Assembly (NCBI GenBank): GCA_028285305.1
Contig: JANQPV010000036.1
Location: forward strand, 62,001-126,000
Length of the DNA: 64,000 nucleotides
Direction of reading: 5' to 3'
DNA from: Alphaproteobacteria bacterium
Lineage (GTDB): Bacteria > Pseudomonadota > Alphaproteobacteria > SMXP01
In this document: positions 53,070 through 61,193 of the stretch, one piece after another
Layout: the number at the start of each line of letters is the position of its first letter
Numbering within the stretch: the first letter of the stretch is position 1
Notes under the pieces: model-generated
What the model was told of the DNA's origin: nothing
What the model saw: only the letters and a program-made list of their open reading frames with translations
Database searches by the model: none
Position numbers and translations under genes: made by a program

Positions 53070-53837
53070 CTAAGCCGCCAAGGCCGGCCGCTTCGTCCAA
53101 TCAAGTCCCCGGCGCAGTAGATCATAGAACACCGGCAGATCCCACGCACACCGTTCAACCGCCGGATAATATTCAAGAGGCGGATTAAGGTCGTACATAT
53201 CGTAGTGACCGCGGCAATGACCGAGCGTCAAATAGAGAACGGCGCCCTCACCGACGCGGTGGATGTAAAAGACCGGATGACGCTTTTTTTCCCATTGATC
53301 TTCAACAAAGCCAGCAGCCTCCCCTTCAAAGCCCACATCCATCAAAACTTCTAAATTGTCGCTATACGTCTCAACGAGATACTTCTCATCAGTCGTTTCG
53401 AAGTCTTGCATGCCCTTGGTCAGTTCATGCTCCCGGTCGACCACATGAACCATGTAGGGCTCGATAGGCGGATGCGCTACAAATTGCGAGCCAAGGGTCT
53501 CCATAAAGTGAGGCGCCAGTCGGGGGGCGTCCACTCGCCCGTCTTGCAAAAAGCGCAAGATGGAATTTGTTCCATGCAGAGCGTACCACCGCTTTCCGCT
53601 CTCAACATACGTGCGCAGAGCTTCCTGCACGTGAAGCGGCGGAACAACATCGCACGTGTACGTGACCAAGAAGTCCGAATCCATAATCGCATCGAGGTTC
53701 GTATAGTCTTCAAACACGCGCGTACGGATTCGTTCGTCCTCAGCCAGCAGCTTGAGAACTTCAAGCCGGGCGAAATCAATGTCGTGGTATTTCCCGCCCG
53801 CGATAAAGGTGCACTTAATGCGTTTATTGTCGCTCAT
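53070..53837 (-). CDS. ThuA-domain protein
   Basis: 255 residues with the class I glutamine-amidotransferase-like (flavodoxin-type) fold of ThuA: Y-H-D-I-D-F-A-R near residue 17, D-F-L-V-T-Y-T-C-D (about 55), W-Y-A-L-H-G-T-N-S (about 85-93), and later Y-I-H-R-V-G-E-G-A-V-L-Y-L-T-L-G-H. ThuA was first linked to trehalose use, and some relatives act on sugar derivatives. Here it lies between a P450 and an SDR in a degradative region, not with the trehalose genes 30 kb away, so a different role is likely. Function not established. Confidence 0.82.
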   Translation of the reverse strand: MSDNKRIKCTFIAGGKYHDIDFARLEVLKLLAEDERIRTRVFEDYTNLDAIMDSDFLVTYTCDVVPPLHVQEALRTYVESGKRWYALHGTNSILRFLQDGRVDAPRLAPHFMETLGSQFVAHPPIEPYMVHVVDREHELTKGMQDFETTDEKYLVETYSDNLEVLMDVGFEGEAAGFVEDQWEKKRHPVFYIHRVGEGAVLYLTLGHCRGHYDMYDLNPPLEYYPAVERCAWDLPVFYDLLRRGLDWTKRPALAA

Positions 53838-53917
53838 CGGCTGCCTCCCGGAAATTGCTCACCCAAGTGAATCGGCCGGAGTGCCAACTCCGGCCGACTT
53901 CTCGCTCGAGCGATATT

Positions 53918-54679
53918 TTAGTATTGAACGCGCTTGGTGATACCACCGTCGATGACGACGTTCGTTCCGGTCATGAACTTGCAGGCAGGCGAAGCGATAA
54001 AGGCGATTGCATTGGCAACTTCCTCGCCCGTTCCGAACCGGCCCATCGGCACCTGAGACATCGTGCCGTTATAGACATCGGGCATGTTGTTCTTGATGAA
54101 GTCCCATGCGCCGCCATCGATAAAGATCGGTCCCGGCGAGACCGTATTCACGCGGATGCCCTTCGGAGCCAGCGCTTGAGAAGCATTGGATGCATAGTTG
54201 ATCACCGCTGCTTTCATCGAGTTGTATGAACCCGGGCCCATAAAATCTTCGAGAGCAGCCGTTGTCGAAACAGCAACAATCGATCCGCTGTCAGACTTTT
54301 CAAGGAAGGGAACGGAGGCCTGAACACCCCGCCAAGTCCCCATAACGTCGAGCTCAAAGTTTGCTTTCCAGGTCTCTTCGTTAGCAGGACCTCCGCCAGC
54401 TGATGCGAAAGAAATGAAGATATCGCAACCGCCCAGATCGTTGGCGGCCGACGTGATCCAGCCGGTCAGCGCTTCACCATTTGCCATATCAACGGCTTCA
54501 CCAATCGCTTTGACGCCTTTTCCCGCCAAGGATGTGACCGCGTCATCTACGCCTTCTTTTCCGCGAGCACACACGGCCACGTCGCAGCCTTCGGCCGCGA
54601 GGACTTCTGCGGTGGCCCGTCCAATCCCGCGGCTTGCTCCAGCCAGAACCGCTTTCAATCCTTTTAACCCTAAATCCAT
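53918..54679 (-). CDS. SDR family oxidoreductase
   Basis: 253 residues. The cofactor motif G-A-S-R-G-I-G-R is near residues 14-21; the catalytic region has A-V-S-T-T-A-A (Ser) and Y-N-S-M-K (Tyr/Lys); V-N-T-V-S-P-G-P-I is the PG loop. It is a classical NAD(P)-dependent dehydrogenase or reductase. It is divergent from a TetR regulator (226-base gap), its probable controller, and upstream of the ThuA-like gene on the same strand with an 80-base gap. Substrate unknown. Confidence 0.9.
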   Translation of the reverse strand: MDLGLKGLKAVLAGASRGIGRATAEVLAAEGCDVAVCARGKEGVDDAVTSLAGKGVKAIGEAVDMANGEALTGWITSAANDLGGCDIFISFASAGGGPANEETWKANFELDVMGTWRGVQASVPFLEKSDSGSIVAVSTTAALEDFMGPGSYNSMKAAVINYASNASQALAPKGIRVNTVSPGPIFIDGGAWDFIKNNMPDVYNGTMSQVPMGRFGTGEEVANAIAFIASPACKFMTGTNVVIDGGITKRVQY

Positions 54680-54801
54680 GGGGACCTCCTCGTCTCTTTT
54701 AAGTGGATTTGATCTACCGTAAAAACCGGATAGTGTGATGGTTTGACGTACACAAAAAAGTGTGAGTAGGTCGAGTCAAAACTTGATTCAATTGGGCTGG
54801 C

Positions 54802-54813
54802 AGTGTTGACACT
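54802..54813. promoter_or_regulatory. candidate operator in the SDR/tetR divergent promoter
   Basis: AGTGTTGACACT has arms AGTGT/ACACT with a two-base centre. It lies between the divergent SDR and tetR genes, about 93 bases before the tetR start. Shorter than typical TetR operators, hence low confidence. Confidence 0.3.
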
Positions 54814-54905
54814 AGAGAGGCCAACCTGGAGTTGAACGAAGATTGGCGGCGAGCGCTGAGGTCAGTCCAACGGAGTGACCGAAGCAAATTTCGGAACTCA
54901 AATTC

Positions 54906-55622
54906 ATGGCAACAGATGCCCCCCCTGTAGCGAGCAGCGAAAAGCGCCAAAGGCGCGCGGCAAGCGTTCTTGAGCAGCTGCAACCTGCTTGGATCCCAAA
55001 TGACGATGTCAATTGGCAGCAGCAGAAGAGCGCCCAAACACGGATCACGATTTTGGAAGCGGCCATCAAGTGTCTCGCGGTGTCGGGATATTCCAGCACC
55101 ACCACCCAAGGAGTAGCGAAGGAAGCCGGCATCTCGCGTGGCGCTATGCTGCACCACTATTCGACCAAACAAGAGCTCGTCGAACAAGTCATCGAATACA
55201 CATTCTACAAGCGCCTCAAGAACAATATTGAGGACTTCAGTAAGCTGACGGACGTTGAACGCGTCTCGGAGATGCAGGGTGTAGAAGTCCTCTGGGAGAG
55301 CTATTTTACACCCGAGTTTCAGGCCTACATAGAACTTGCGATGGCCGCCCGCACTGATGAATCGCTGCGCGACGTCTTCCGATCGAAAGAACAAGTGTTC
55401 GACAAGATCAACCGGGAGTCCATCAGACAAATCTTTCCGGAGTGGAAAGAAAAACTCAAAGAGGTTGCGGTCGCCAACGACATCTTGACATCGACATTAC
55501 TGGGACTCCACATCTACCAGTACATTTCACCCGATCAGCCGCGCGCACAAGTCGTTCGTAAACTGATTTCTAGAGTGTTGGTGATGTTGCGCGAAGACCA
55601 GATCGATCCGTTTTCTCTTTAA
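54906..55622 (+). CDS. TetR/AcrR family transcriptional regulator
   Basis: 238 residues. An N-terminal extension of about 35 residues precedes the HTH: R-I-T-I-L-E-A-A-I-K-C-L-A-V-S-G-Y, then T-T-Q-G-V-A-K-E-A-G-I-S-R-G-A-M-L-H-H-Y-S-T-K. The C-terminal ligand domain is diverged. It is divergent from the SDR gene and lies next to the AcoC-like gene, so it may control the catabolic genes around it. Ligand unknown. Confidence 0.9.
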   Translation: MATDAPPVASSEKRQRRAASVLEQLQPAWIPNDDVNWQQQKSAQTRITILEAAIKCLAVSGYSSTTTQGVAKEAGISRGAMLHHYSTKQELVEQVIEYTFYKRLKNNIEDFSKLTDVERVSEMQGVEVLWESYFTPEFQAYIELAMAARTDESLRDVFRSKEQVFDKINRESIRQIFPEWKEKLKEVAVANDILTSTLLGLHIYQYISPDQPRAQVVRKLISRVLVMLREDQIDPFSL

Positions 55623-55654
55623 GGAGATCAAGCCAAGTCGTTCGCGTTCGATTC

Positions 55655-56776
55655 TTAAGAAGCCATATTTGAGTGCAATGTTTCAAAGACCTTGCCAGCG
55701 GTCTCGAGATGCGGCATATGCCCAGCTTCATCAATCCACACGACCTTGGCGTTCTGGGGAATTTGCAACTCATCGGGTGCCCCGACGATCTTGTCTTGGT
55801 GAGACGCGATCACAACGGTTGGAACAGTCAGAGCAGCAAGCGCGGTACCCGTACTTTCAAATGCACCCGAACCTGTCATACGGTCCTTGATCTTCGTCAG
55901 CGCCTCTTTTGCTCCATCCAAGCGTTTGGCGCGGACGAGTTCTTCCAAAAGGTCCTTGGTCACAAGCTTTGCGTCTGCAAAAAGGAGCTCCGCCCACGGA
56001 CGCAAATCCCGGGCGCGGCGCGCTTCGATAAATCCATTCAAATAATCCGCGTTTAGCGCACCGCCCGGCATCCCGGCCGGACACACCAAATTGAGAGAAG
56101 CCAACCGGCCCTCCAATCGGCTCGCCAAAGAGAGGACAACCGCACCCCCTAACGAGTGTCCGGCCAAATGAAACGTGTTTAGCTTTAGCGCGTCGATGGC
56201 GCCCAACACGCCGGCACCTAATTCCGCCAGATCCCCACTCTCGACTGACTTGTCCGACTGCCCGTGCCCCAGAAGCTCGATGGAATAGACTGGACGTTCT
56301 CCGGCAAATTTGTCCATCAGCAACAGCCAATTGTTCAGATCACCGCCAAACCCATGCACAAATACGACAGGATCCCCATCCATTTCGGTAGCCAGACTAG
56401 CGACCCGGATCGGCTTACCGGCAACCTCAACGACCTCAATGGCGGCGCCCGCCTGCTCATCAGAGGCCTCTTCCGGCACGAAATTGGCGTTGAAGTCTTC
56501 CACAAAAGCGTCGACATCTCCGTCGGACGCCCCATCCCCGGCAAGCACTCCGATAAGGGCTCCCACCGGCAAGGTCTCTCCAGGTTGCGCAACGATGCGG
56601 CGCAAAGTGCCTGGCTCCGGCGCTTCAAAAACATTCGTGATTTTAGAGGTTTCAATATCCACCAAATCAGCCCCTTCGGAGATCGCATCACCTTCCTTGA
56701 CCCACCATTCGACGATCTTTCCTTCGTCCATCGACAAGCCCCATTTGGGCATTTTGAGGGGGGTGATTGAGGACAT
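55655..56776 (-). CDS. acoC: AcoC-like protein: lipoyl domain fused to alpha/beta hydrolase
   Basis: 373 residues from ATG 56776 (AGGAG site). The N-terminal lipoyl domain (1-80) has the lipoyl-lysine turn I-E-T-S-K-I-T-N with Lys45. After an acidic linker, an alpha/beta hydrolase domain (about 135-373) has V-H-G-F-G-G, the nucleophile elbow A-G-H-S-L-G-G with Ser208, and G-H-M-P-H-L-E-T supplying the likely His. This two-domain form is the acetoin dehydrogenase E2 of some bacteria. It is 4 kb from the E1 genes and no E3 gene is present. It converges with tetR. Confidence 0.88.
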   Translation of the reverse strand: MSSITPLKMPKWGLSMDEGKIVEWWVKEGDAISEGADLVDIETSKITNVFEAPEPGTLRRIVAQPGETLPVGALIGVLAGDGASDGDVDAFVEDFNANFVPEEASDEQAGAAIEVVEVAGKPIRVASLATEMDGDPVVFVHGFGGDLNNWLLLMDKFAGERPVYSIELLGHGQSDKSVESGDLAELGAGVLGAIDALKLNTFHLAGHSLGGAVVLSLASRLEGRLASLNLVCPAGMPGGALNADYLNGFIEARRARDLRPWAELLFADAKLVTKDLLEELVRAKRLDGAKEALTKIKDRMTGSGAFESTGTALAALTVPTVVIASHQDKIVGAPDELQIPQNAKVVWIDEAGHMPHLETAGKVFETLHSNMAS

Positions 56777-57099
56777 TGTTGAGCTCCTGGACCTTGGTTG
56801 GATCAGCACCTACGAGTGAGGTAAGGCACCTTAAACAATTCGCTCAAATTGGGAATAGAGCGGGTAATCGCGTGAGGGGATAGCACGCAAACACAAAAAC
56901 CGTCAATTTTGATTGTTATTGTTGACGCAAGCGCCATATCAGCGCAAAGTCGATGAAACGGTGGCATGCCGAGACCGTCGCCGCCGTTACCAACAAGAAG
57001 ATTTGGGAGTGGGGCCTGGTGCCATATGGCGACCCAAAAAAACCAATCAGCGAGCCTCGTCAGAAAAGGGGACGAGGCCCGAATGCGGTTGCTCCCATT
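56777..57099 (-). other. 323-base spacer upstream of the AcoC-like gene
   Basis: No gene seen. It holds a candidate acoC promoter (next entry), inverted CGTCAA/TTGACG arms at 56901-56906 and 56922-56927, and a GCCTCGTC/GACGAGGC hairpin (57054-57078) that, on the minus strand, precedes a T-rich stretch by 12 bases and may weakly terminate the ABM gene transcript. Confidence 0.4.
56878..56906 (-). promoter_or_regulatory. candidate promoter of the AcoC-like gene
   Basis: On the minus strand TTGACG (56906-56901) is followed after 17 bases by CTATCC (56883-56878), close to the alphaproteobacterial TTGAC-17-CTAT pattern. The start codon lies about 100 bases further on. Confidence 0.4.
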
Positions 57100-57444
57100 C
57101 TAACTGAAAAAATCGGCGCGAGGCGTTCCGGTGTCGTCATAGACCGGCTCCTGTTTATCGCATCGATATTTCGAAACCTCGGCACCCCGGAGCTCAAACT
57201 TTGCAAGGTGATCGCGCATATCGGAATAGTGGGGGTTTTTGTTGAAATGCTCATTGAGCGCCTCTTCGCCCGTCCATTCTTCAAAGACGTGGATACGGCC
57301 TTCGACCTCCGGATCGGCGCACCAGGAATAAGCCAGGCAGCCGGGCTGTGTCAGAGCGCCGTCGATGAAGGGTTTGGCGGATTTGAGGGCCTCTTCCCGC
57401 CGGGCCGGATCGATATCAATAGTACCTGCAATAACTATTTTCAT
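57100..57444 (-). CDS. antibiotic biosynthesis monooxygenase (ABM) family protein
   Basis: 114 residues from ATG 57444, which has a strong AAGGAGG site; the in-frame codons back to 57483 lack support. The ferredoxin-like dimeric fold of ABM proteins is indicated by V-I-A-G-T-I-D-I-D-P, P-G-C-L-A-Y-S-W, V-F-E-E-W-T-G-E-E-A-L-N-E-H and a late R-G-A-E-V-S-K-Y sheet. Members are cofactor-poor monooxygenases or small ligand binders. Next to Rieske, LLM and P450 genes it may act on an aromatic or quinone intermediate, but this is only contextual. Confidence 0.82.
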   Translation of the reverse strand: MKIVIAGTIDIDPARREEALKSAKPFIDGALTQPGCLAYSWCADPEVEGRIHVFEEWTGEEALNEHFNKNPHYSDMRDHLAKFELRGAEVSKYRCDKQEPVYDDTGTPRADFFS

Positions 57445-57684
57445 GGGGGTTCCTCCTTGGTAAGCAAAGACTTTGGATAGCACTAAGGACAGATTGTTGG
57501 GAAAGTAAAGAGGCGAACTGAATCTAAAACCACTTTAGGCAGCGCCTGAGACCGATCTGACGGACGTATAGGCATACCTAGAGAGGCGTTCAACGAGTAT
57601 GGGTATATTCTGCGGTCTTATAGGAAGAACCGCACACGGAATTAAAGCAATAGCAAGAATGAGACTGACGGAAAGGACCTGAAT

Positions 57685-59070
57685 ATGAACAAGCCGCAGC
57701 TAGACTTCGATAAGAATGCCCGCTTCGACGGCACGTCTTATCAGGACATCCTCGACATAGACACGAAAGAAGTGCCCGAGAGTTTGCGCGCACAAGAGGC
57801 GCCCTATCTGGGCAGCGAGCCGGTTCCTGCCAGCCATTACACCAGTGAGGAACGCTTTAAAGCGGAAATCGAAAAGATGTGGATGCGCGTCTGGCAAATG
57901 GCGTGCCGCGAAGAGGAGATCCCCAATGTCGGCGATCATATTGTCTACGACAATGTCGGAAAGTCCGTGATCGTCGTCCGTTCAGCGCCTGATACAATCT
58001 CTGCGTTCTACAATGTGTGCCTCCACCGCGGGCGCAAACTTGTAACCGACCGAGGATGCAAAAATCAGTTCCGTTGCCCCTTCCATGGCTTCACATGGAA
58101 TATTGATGGATCGTTCAAAGAACACCCCTTCCCGTGGGACTTCCAGCACTTGAGCGACGAAGAACTGCAGCTGCCGCAAGTAAAAGTCGAAACCTGGGGA
58201 GGCTTCGTTTTCATCAACTTCGATCAAAACGCCAAGCCCCTCATGGACACGATCGGTCCGCTTGATGATCACTTTCAACGTTGGAACCAGGAAGAAAGAT
58301 ATATCCAAGTGCATGTCGCCAAAGTGGTGAAGTGTAACTGGAAAGCATTGTCCGAAGCGTTTATGGAGTCGCACCACACGATCGACACGCACCCCCAGAT
58401 CATGCCTTACCTGGCATGTGTGAACTCGCAATATGATATGTTCTCGGACTATATTACACGGCAGATCTCCGCAACGGGCGTACCAAGCCCGCACCTGGAT
58501 AAGGATAAGGTGACCGAGCAAATGGTCATCGATTCCATGTTCGGGCAAGCGGGGCGCACCGCGAGCGACGACAAAATCGAAGTGCCCGATGGCATGACGG
58601 CCAGAGCCTTTGGTGCTGAGGTCGTGCGTCAGACCATGGCCGCTCAAGACGGCCGCGACTACAGCGAGTATTCCGATGCGGAGATGCTGGACGCGATTCT
58701 CTACAACGTGTTTCCCAATCTTTCAGTTTGGGGCGGCGCAGCGGCGAATTTGATCTATCGTTGGCGCCCCAACGGACTGGACGTAAACAGCGGCATTATG
58801 GACGTCTATCGGTTAGCCCCTGTCCCCAAAGATGGTCCCCGGCCGAAACCTGCAACTGTCCATTGGCTGACCGACGAGGAAAACTGGACGGACGCAGAAG
58901 AACTGGCGGGATTGGCCGATATCTTTGAGCAAGACATGGGCAACCTGCCCTTTGTTCAAGAGGGCCTTATCGCCTCTGGAAACAATCAAGTGCAGTTTGC
59001 GAATTATCAGGAGATGCGCATTCGCCAGCATCACATCATGATCCAAAAATATATCGATGATGAGATCTAG
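57685..59070 (+). CDS. Rieske non-haem iron oxygenase, alpha subunit
   Basis: 461 residues. The Rieske [2Fe-2S] ligands are C-L-H (Cys112, His114) and C-P-F-H (Cys131, His134). The catalytic domain carries the mononuclear iron ligands His231 and His236 in F-M-E-S-H-H-T-I-D-T-H-P; the third ligand (Asp/Glu) should lie about 130 residues on, in the region around G-L-D-V-N-S-G-I-M-D. It inserts oxygen into aromatic or aliphatic rings or removes methyl groups. No beta subunit or reductase is linked, so it is probably an alpha-only oxygenase with unlinked electron donors. AAAGGA precedes the ATG. Confidence 0.92.
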   Translation: MNKPQLDFDKNARFDGTSYQDILDIDTKEVPESLRAQEAPYLGSEPVPASHYTSEERFKAEIEKMWMRVWQMACREEEIPNVGDHIVYDNVGKSVIVVRSAPDTISAFYNVCLHRGRKLVTDRGCKNQFRCPFHGFTWNIDGSFKEHPFPWDFQHLSDEELQLPQVKVETWGGFVFINFDQNAKPLMDTIGPLDDHFQRWNQEERYIQVHVAKVVKCNWKALSEAFMESHHTIDTHPQIMPYLACVNSQYDMFSDYITRQISATGVPSPHLDKDKVTEQMVIDSMFGQAGRTASDDKIEVPDGMTARAFGAEVVRQTMAAQDGRDYSEYSDAEMLDAILYNVFPNLSVWGGAAANLIYRWRPNGLDVNSGIMDVYRLAPVPKDGPRPKPATVHWLTDEENWTDAEELAGLADIFEQDMGNLPFVQEGLIASGNNQVQFANYQEMRIRQHHIMIQKYIDDEI

Positions 59071-59106
59071 GAGCGCGCTACCGCGCTTCGCGAGAAACTA
59101 AGACCG

Positions 59107-59135
59107 GCCGGCCCGCGCGTTGTGTCTGGGCCGGC
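59107..59135. other. stem-loop between Rieske and LLM genes
   Basis: Perfect 8-bp stem GCCGGCCC / GGGCCGGC with a 13-base loop, 37 bases after the Rieske stop. No T-run follows, so it is more likely a transcript-stabilising or attenuating hairpin than a full terminator. Confidence 0.5.
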
Positions 59136-59173
59136 TAATCGCTAATCAAACCATCTGGGTAGGGAGAGAGCCG

Positions 59174-60148
59174 GTGGGTCAACCAAATCCATTTCGATTT
59201 TCCGTTCAATGCTTCAACACAACGTCCGCGCAGGCATGGCGCGACACGGTTCGTAAGGCAGAAGATTTAGGCTATTCCGCCTTTCATCTGGCCGACCACT
59301 ATATGGGCCCAGGGCCCGCCCTGGAGGCCGCAGCGCATCCAGTCCAGGATGTGGCGGCAGTTCCGGCTATGGCCATGGCGGCGGAAGCCAGCAAGACAAT
59401 CAAGATTGGTTGCCGCGTGTTTTGCACAGGCTATCGTCCCCCCGCTGTTCTTGTCAAAGAGGCGATGACACTCGACTTCCTGTCTGAGGGCAGGTTAGAG
59501 TTAGGTCTCGGCGCAGGATGGATAACATCTGAATACGAAGCAATGGGGATTCCGTTCGATCCCCCCGGCAAGCGTATTCAATTGCTGGAAGAAACAATCA
59601 AACTGGCCAAACAGGGGATTAAGTCCGAGCAACTCGATGTGGACGGCGACTTTGTTCACGTTAAAGGCTACCAATCCGTGCCCAAACCGGTGAATGCGAA
59701 CGTGCCGATCATGATCGGAGGAGGCGCACCCCGCATACTGAAACTGGCCGGCCGCGAGGCGGACATCGTCAGCATTAATTTCAACAATCGTGCGGGCATG
59801 ATCGGACCTGACGGCGTCGGGACATCCACGCATGATGAGACAATGCAGAAGATCGGCTGGATCAAAGAAGGTGCGGGCGAACGGTTTGATGATATTGAAC
59901 TAGAAATCGGTGCCTACTTCACCTTTGTAACCGACGCCGCAGAGGCAACCGCAGAACAGTTCGGTCAAATGTTTGGTCTGTCCAAAGAGGAAATGCTGCG
60001 CCACCCCCACGCCCTGTTCGGGACAACCGATGCCATTGCCGACGAACTGCAAAAGCGCCGGGAAGAATTCGGCATCAGTTATGTTTGTGTGCCGAACGAT
60101 GTTGCAGAGGCATTCGCGCCGGTTGTGGCCAAGCTTCAAGGCACGTAG
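59174..60148 (+). CDS. LLM-class flavin-dependent oxidoreductase (TIGR03621-like)
   Basis: 324 residues from GTG 59174, preceded by an AGGGAGAG site; 18 in-frame codons upstream would reach into the stem-loop region. P-F-R-F-S-V-Q and Y-S-A-F-H-L-A-D-H open the TIM barrel, followed by L-S-E-G-R-L-E-L-G-L-G-A-G-W and P-I-M-I-G-G-G-A-P-R-I-L-K-L-A, the standard bacterial-luciferase-like signatures. The subgroup is predicted to use F420 or FMN. Stop and next start are directly adjacent, so it is coupled to the following SDR. Confidence 0.88.
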   Translation: MGQPNPFRFSVQCFNTTSAQAWRDTVRKAEDLGYSAFHLADHYMGPGPALEAAAHPVQDVAAVPAMAMAAEASKTIKIGCRVFCTGYRPPAVLVKEAMTLDFLSEGRLELGLGAGWITSEYEAMGIPFDPPGKRIQLLEETIKLAKQGIKSEQLDVDGDFVHVKGYQSVPKPVNANVPIMIGGGAPRILKLAGREADIVSINFNNRAGMIGPDGVGTSTHDETMQKIGWIKEGAGERFDDIELEIGAYFTFVTDAAEATAEQFGQMFGLSKEEMLRHPHALFGTTDAIADELQKRREEFGISYVCVPNDVAEAFAPVVAKLQGT

Positions 60149-60931
60149 ATGGTTGCACGGTTTGAAGGAAAAGTCGCCGTCGTCACCGGCGGCGCCAGCG
60201 GGATCGGAAAAGCCGCGGCCGAGATTTTTGCGCGGGAGGGCGCGCGCGTAGCCCTCGCCGACATCAACGACAATGCGGGTCGAGGTGTCGCAGACGCTCT
60301 TGGCGCGGACACATGCTTTTATCAGCATTGCGATGTAAGCAGCGAAGATCAGATCAAGGATCTCATCGGCCAAACAGTTGATAACTTCGGTCGGCTGGAT
60401 ATCTTGTTCAACAATGCAGGTGTCCCCTCGGGCGGGAAAGAAACGCCTGATCTCTCCTCTGATGACTGGCACCGGGTGGTGGCAATCAATCTCAATTCGG
60501 TTTTCTACGCCTCCAAAGCCGCCATTCCCGAGATGAAAAAAGGGGCTGGCGGCGTCATCATCAACACGGCCTCTACATCCGGAATCCGCGCCGACGCTGG
60601 TTTCAACGCCTATAACGCAACCAAAGCCGCGGTCATCAACTATACCCGTACTTTGGCGATCGATCATGGCAAAGACAACATTCGCGCGAATGCGGTGTGC
60701 CCCGGCCCGACCCTAACACCGATGGCCGAAGGCGTTCTCGCAACGCCGGAAATGGAGAAGATTTGGTTTCCCGTGATCCCTCTGCGGCGGTATGGCAAAC
60801 CGGAAGACATTGCCAACACCGTTGCATTCTTAGCTTCTGACGAAGCGGCCTTCATCACAGGCCAATTCTTGACCGTCGATGGAGGCGTAACCTGTCAAAC
60901 AGGCCACCCCAATTTGATGGCATTCACGTAA
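60149..60931 (+). CDS. SDR family oxidoreductase
   Basis: 260 residues. V-V-T-G-G-A-S-G-I-G-K (about 10-20) binds the cofactor; L-A-D-I-N places an Asp at the end of strand beta2, which favours NAD+. N-N-A-G-V, the catalytic Ser in S-T-S-G, and Y-N-A-T-K complete the classical SDR site; the C-terminus has F-I-T-G-Q-F-L-T-V-D-G-G. It starts immediately after the LLM stop and is very likely cotranslated with it. Substrate unknown; in this setting possibly an alcohol from the oxygenase steps. Confidence 0.92.
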   Translation: MVARFEGKVAVVTGGASGIGKAAAEIFAREGARVALADINDNAGRGVADALGADTCFYQHCDVSSEDQIKDLIGQTVDNFGRLDILFNNAGVPSGGKETPDLSSDDWHRVVAINLNSVFYASKAAIPEMKKGAGGVIINTASTSGIRADAGFNAYNATKAAVINYTRTLAIDHGKDNIRANAVCPGPTLTPMAEGVLATPEMEKIWFPVIPLRRYGKPEDIANTVAFLASDEAAFITGQFLTVDGGVTCQTGHPNLMAFT

Positions 60932-61146
60932 GGGCAAACCCCAACCGAAACTACGCAAACTGCGCCGCCGCGGTCCGCAACCGCGCGAATTTTCGCAGAC
61001 TCATTTACGCACCTGTAGCAATTGAGAATTAAACTACTAAGTGATCACATTCGAGTGGTTTGCCGACAACAATGGTGGTCCAACATCTTTCGGCAACGTA
61101 CACTCTTTGTAGGCGACCAATACACAAACGACCTTTTCGCACAGAA

Positions 61147-61161
61147 CCCACCCCTGGTGGG
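61147..61161. promoter_or_regulatory. inverted repeat upstream of the nickel SOD gene
   Basis: CCCACCCCTGGTGGG: perfect 6-bp arms CCCACC/GGTGGG around CCT, ending 32 bases before the sodN start. It could be an operator for a metal-responsive regulator or a leader hairpin. Confidence 0.35.
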
Positions 61162-61193
61162 ACAACGAGACCAAGGTCAAGCAGGGTTGAACG

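Noticed and set aside
57982-58647. 221-codon frame opposite the Rieske gene
   Set aside because: Antisense to a gene with all Rieske and mononuclear iron ligands; no independent support.
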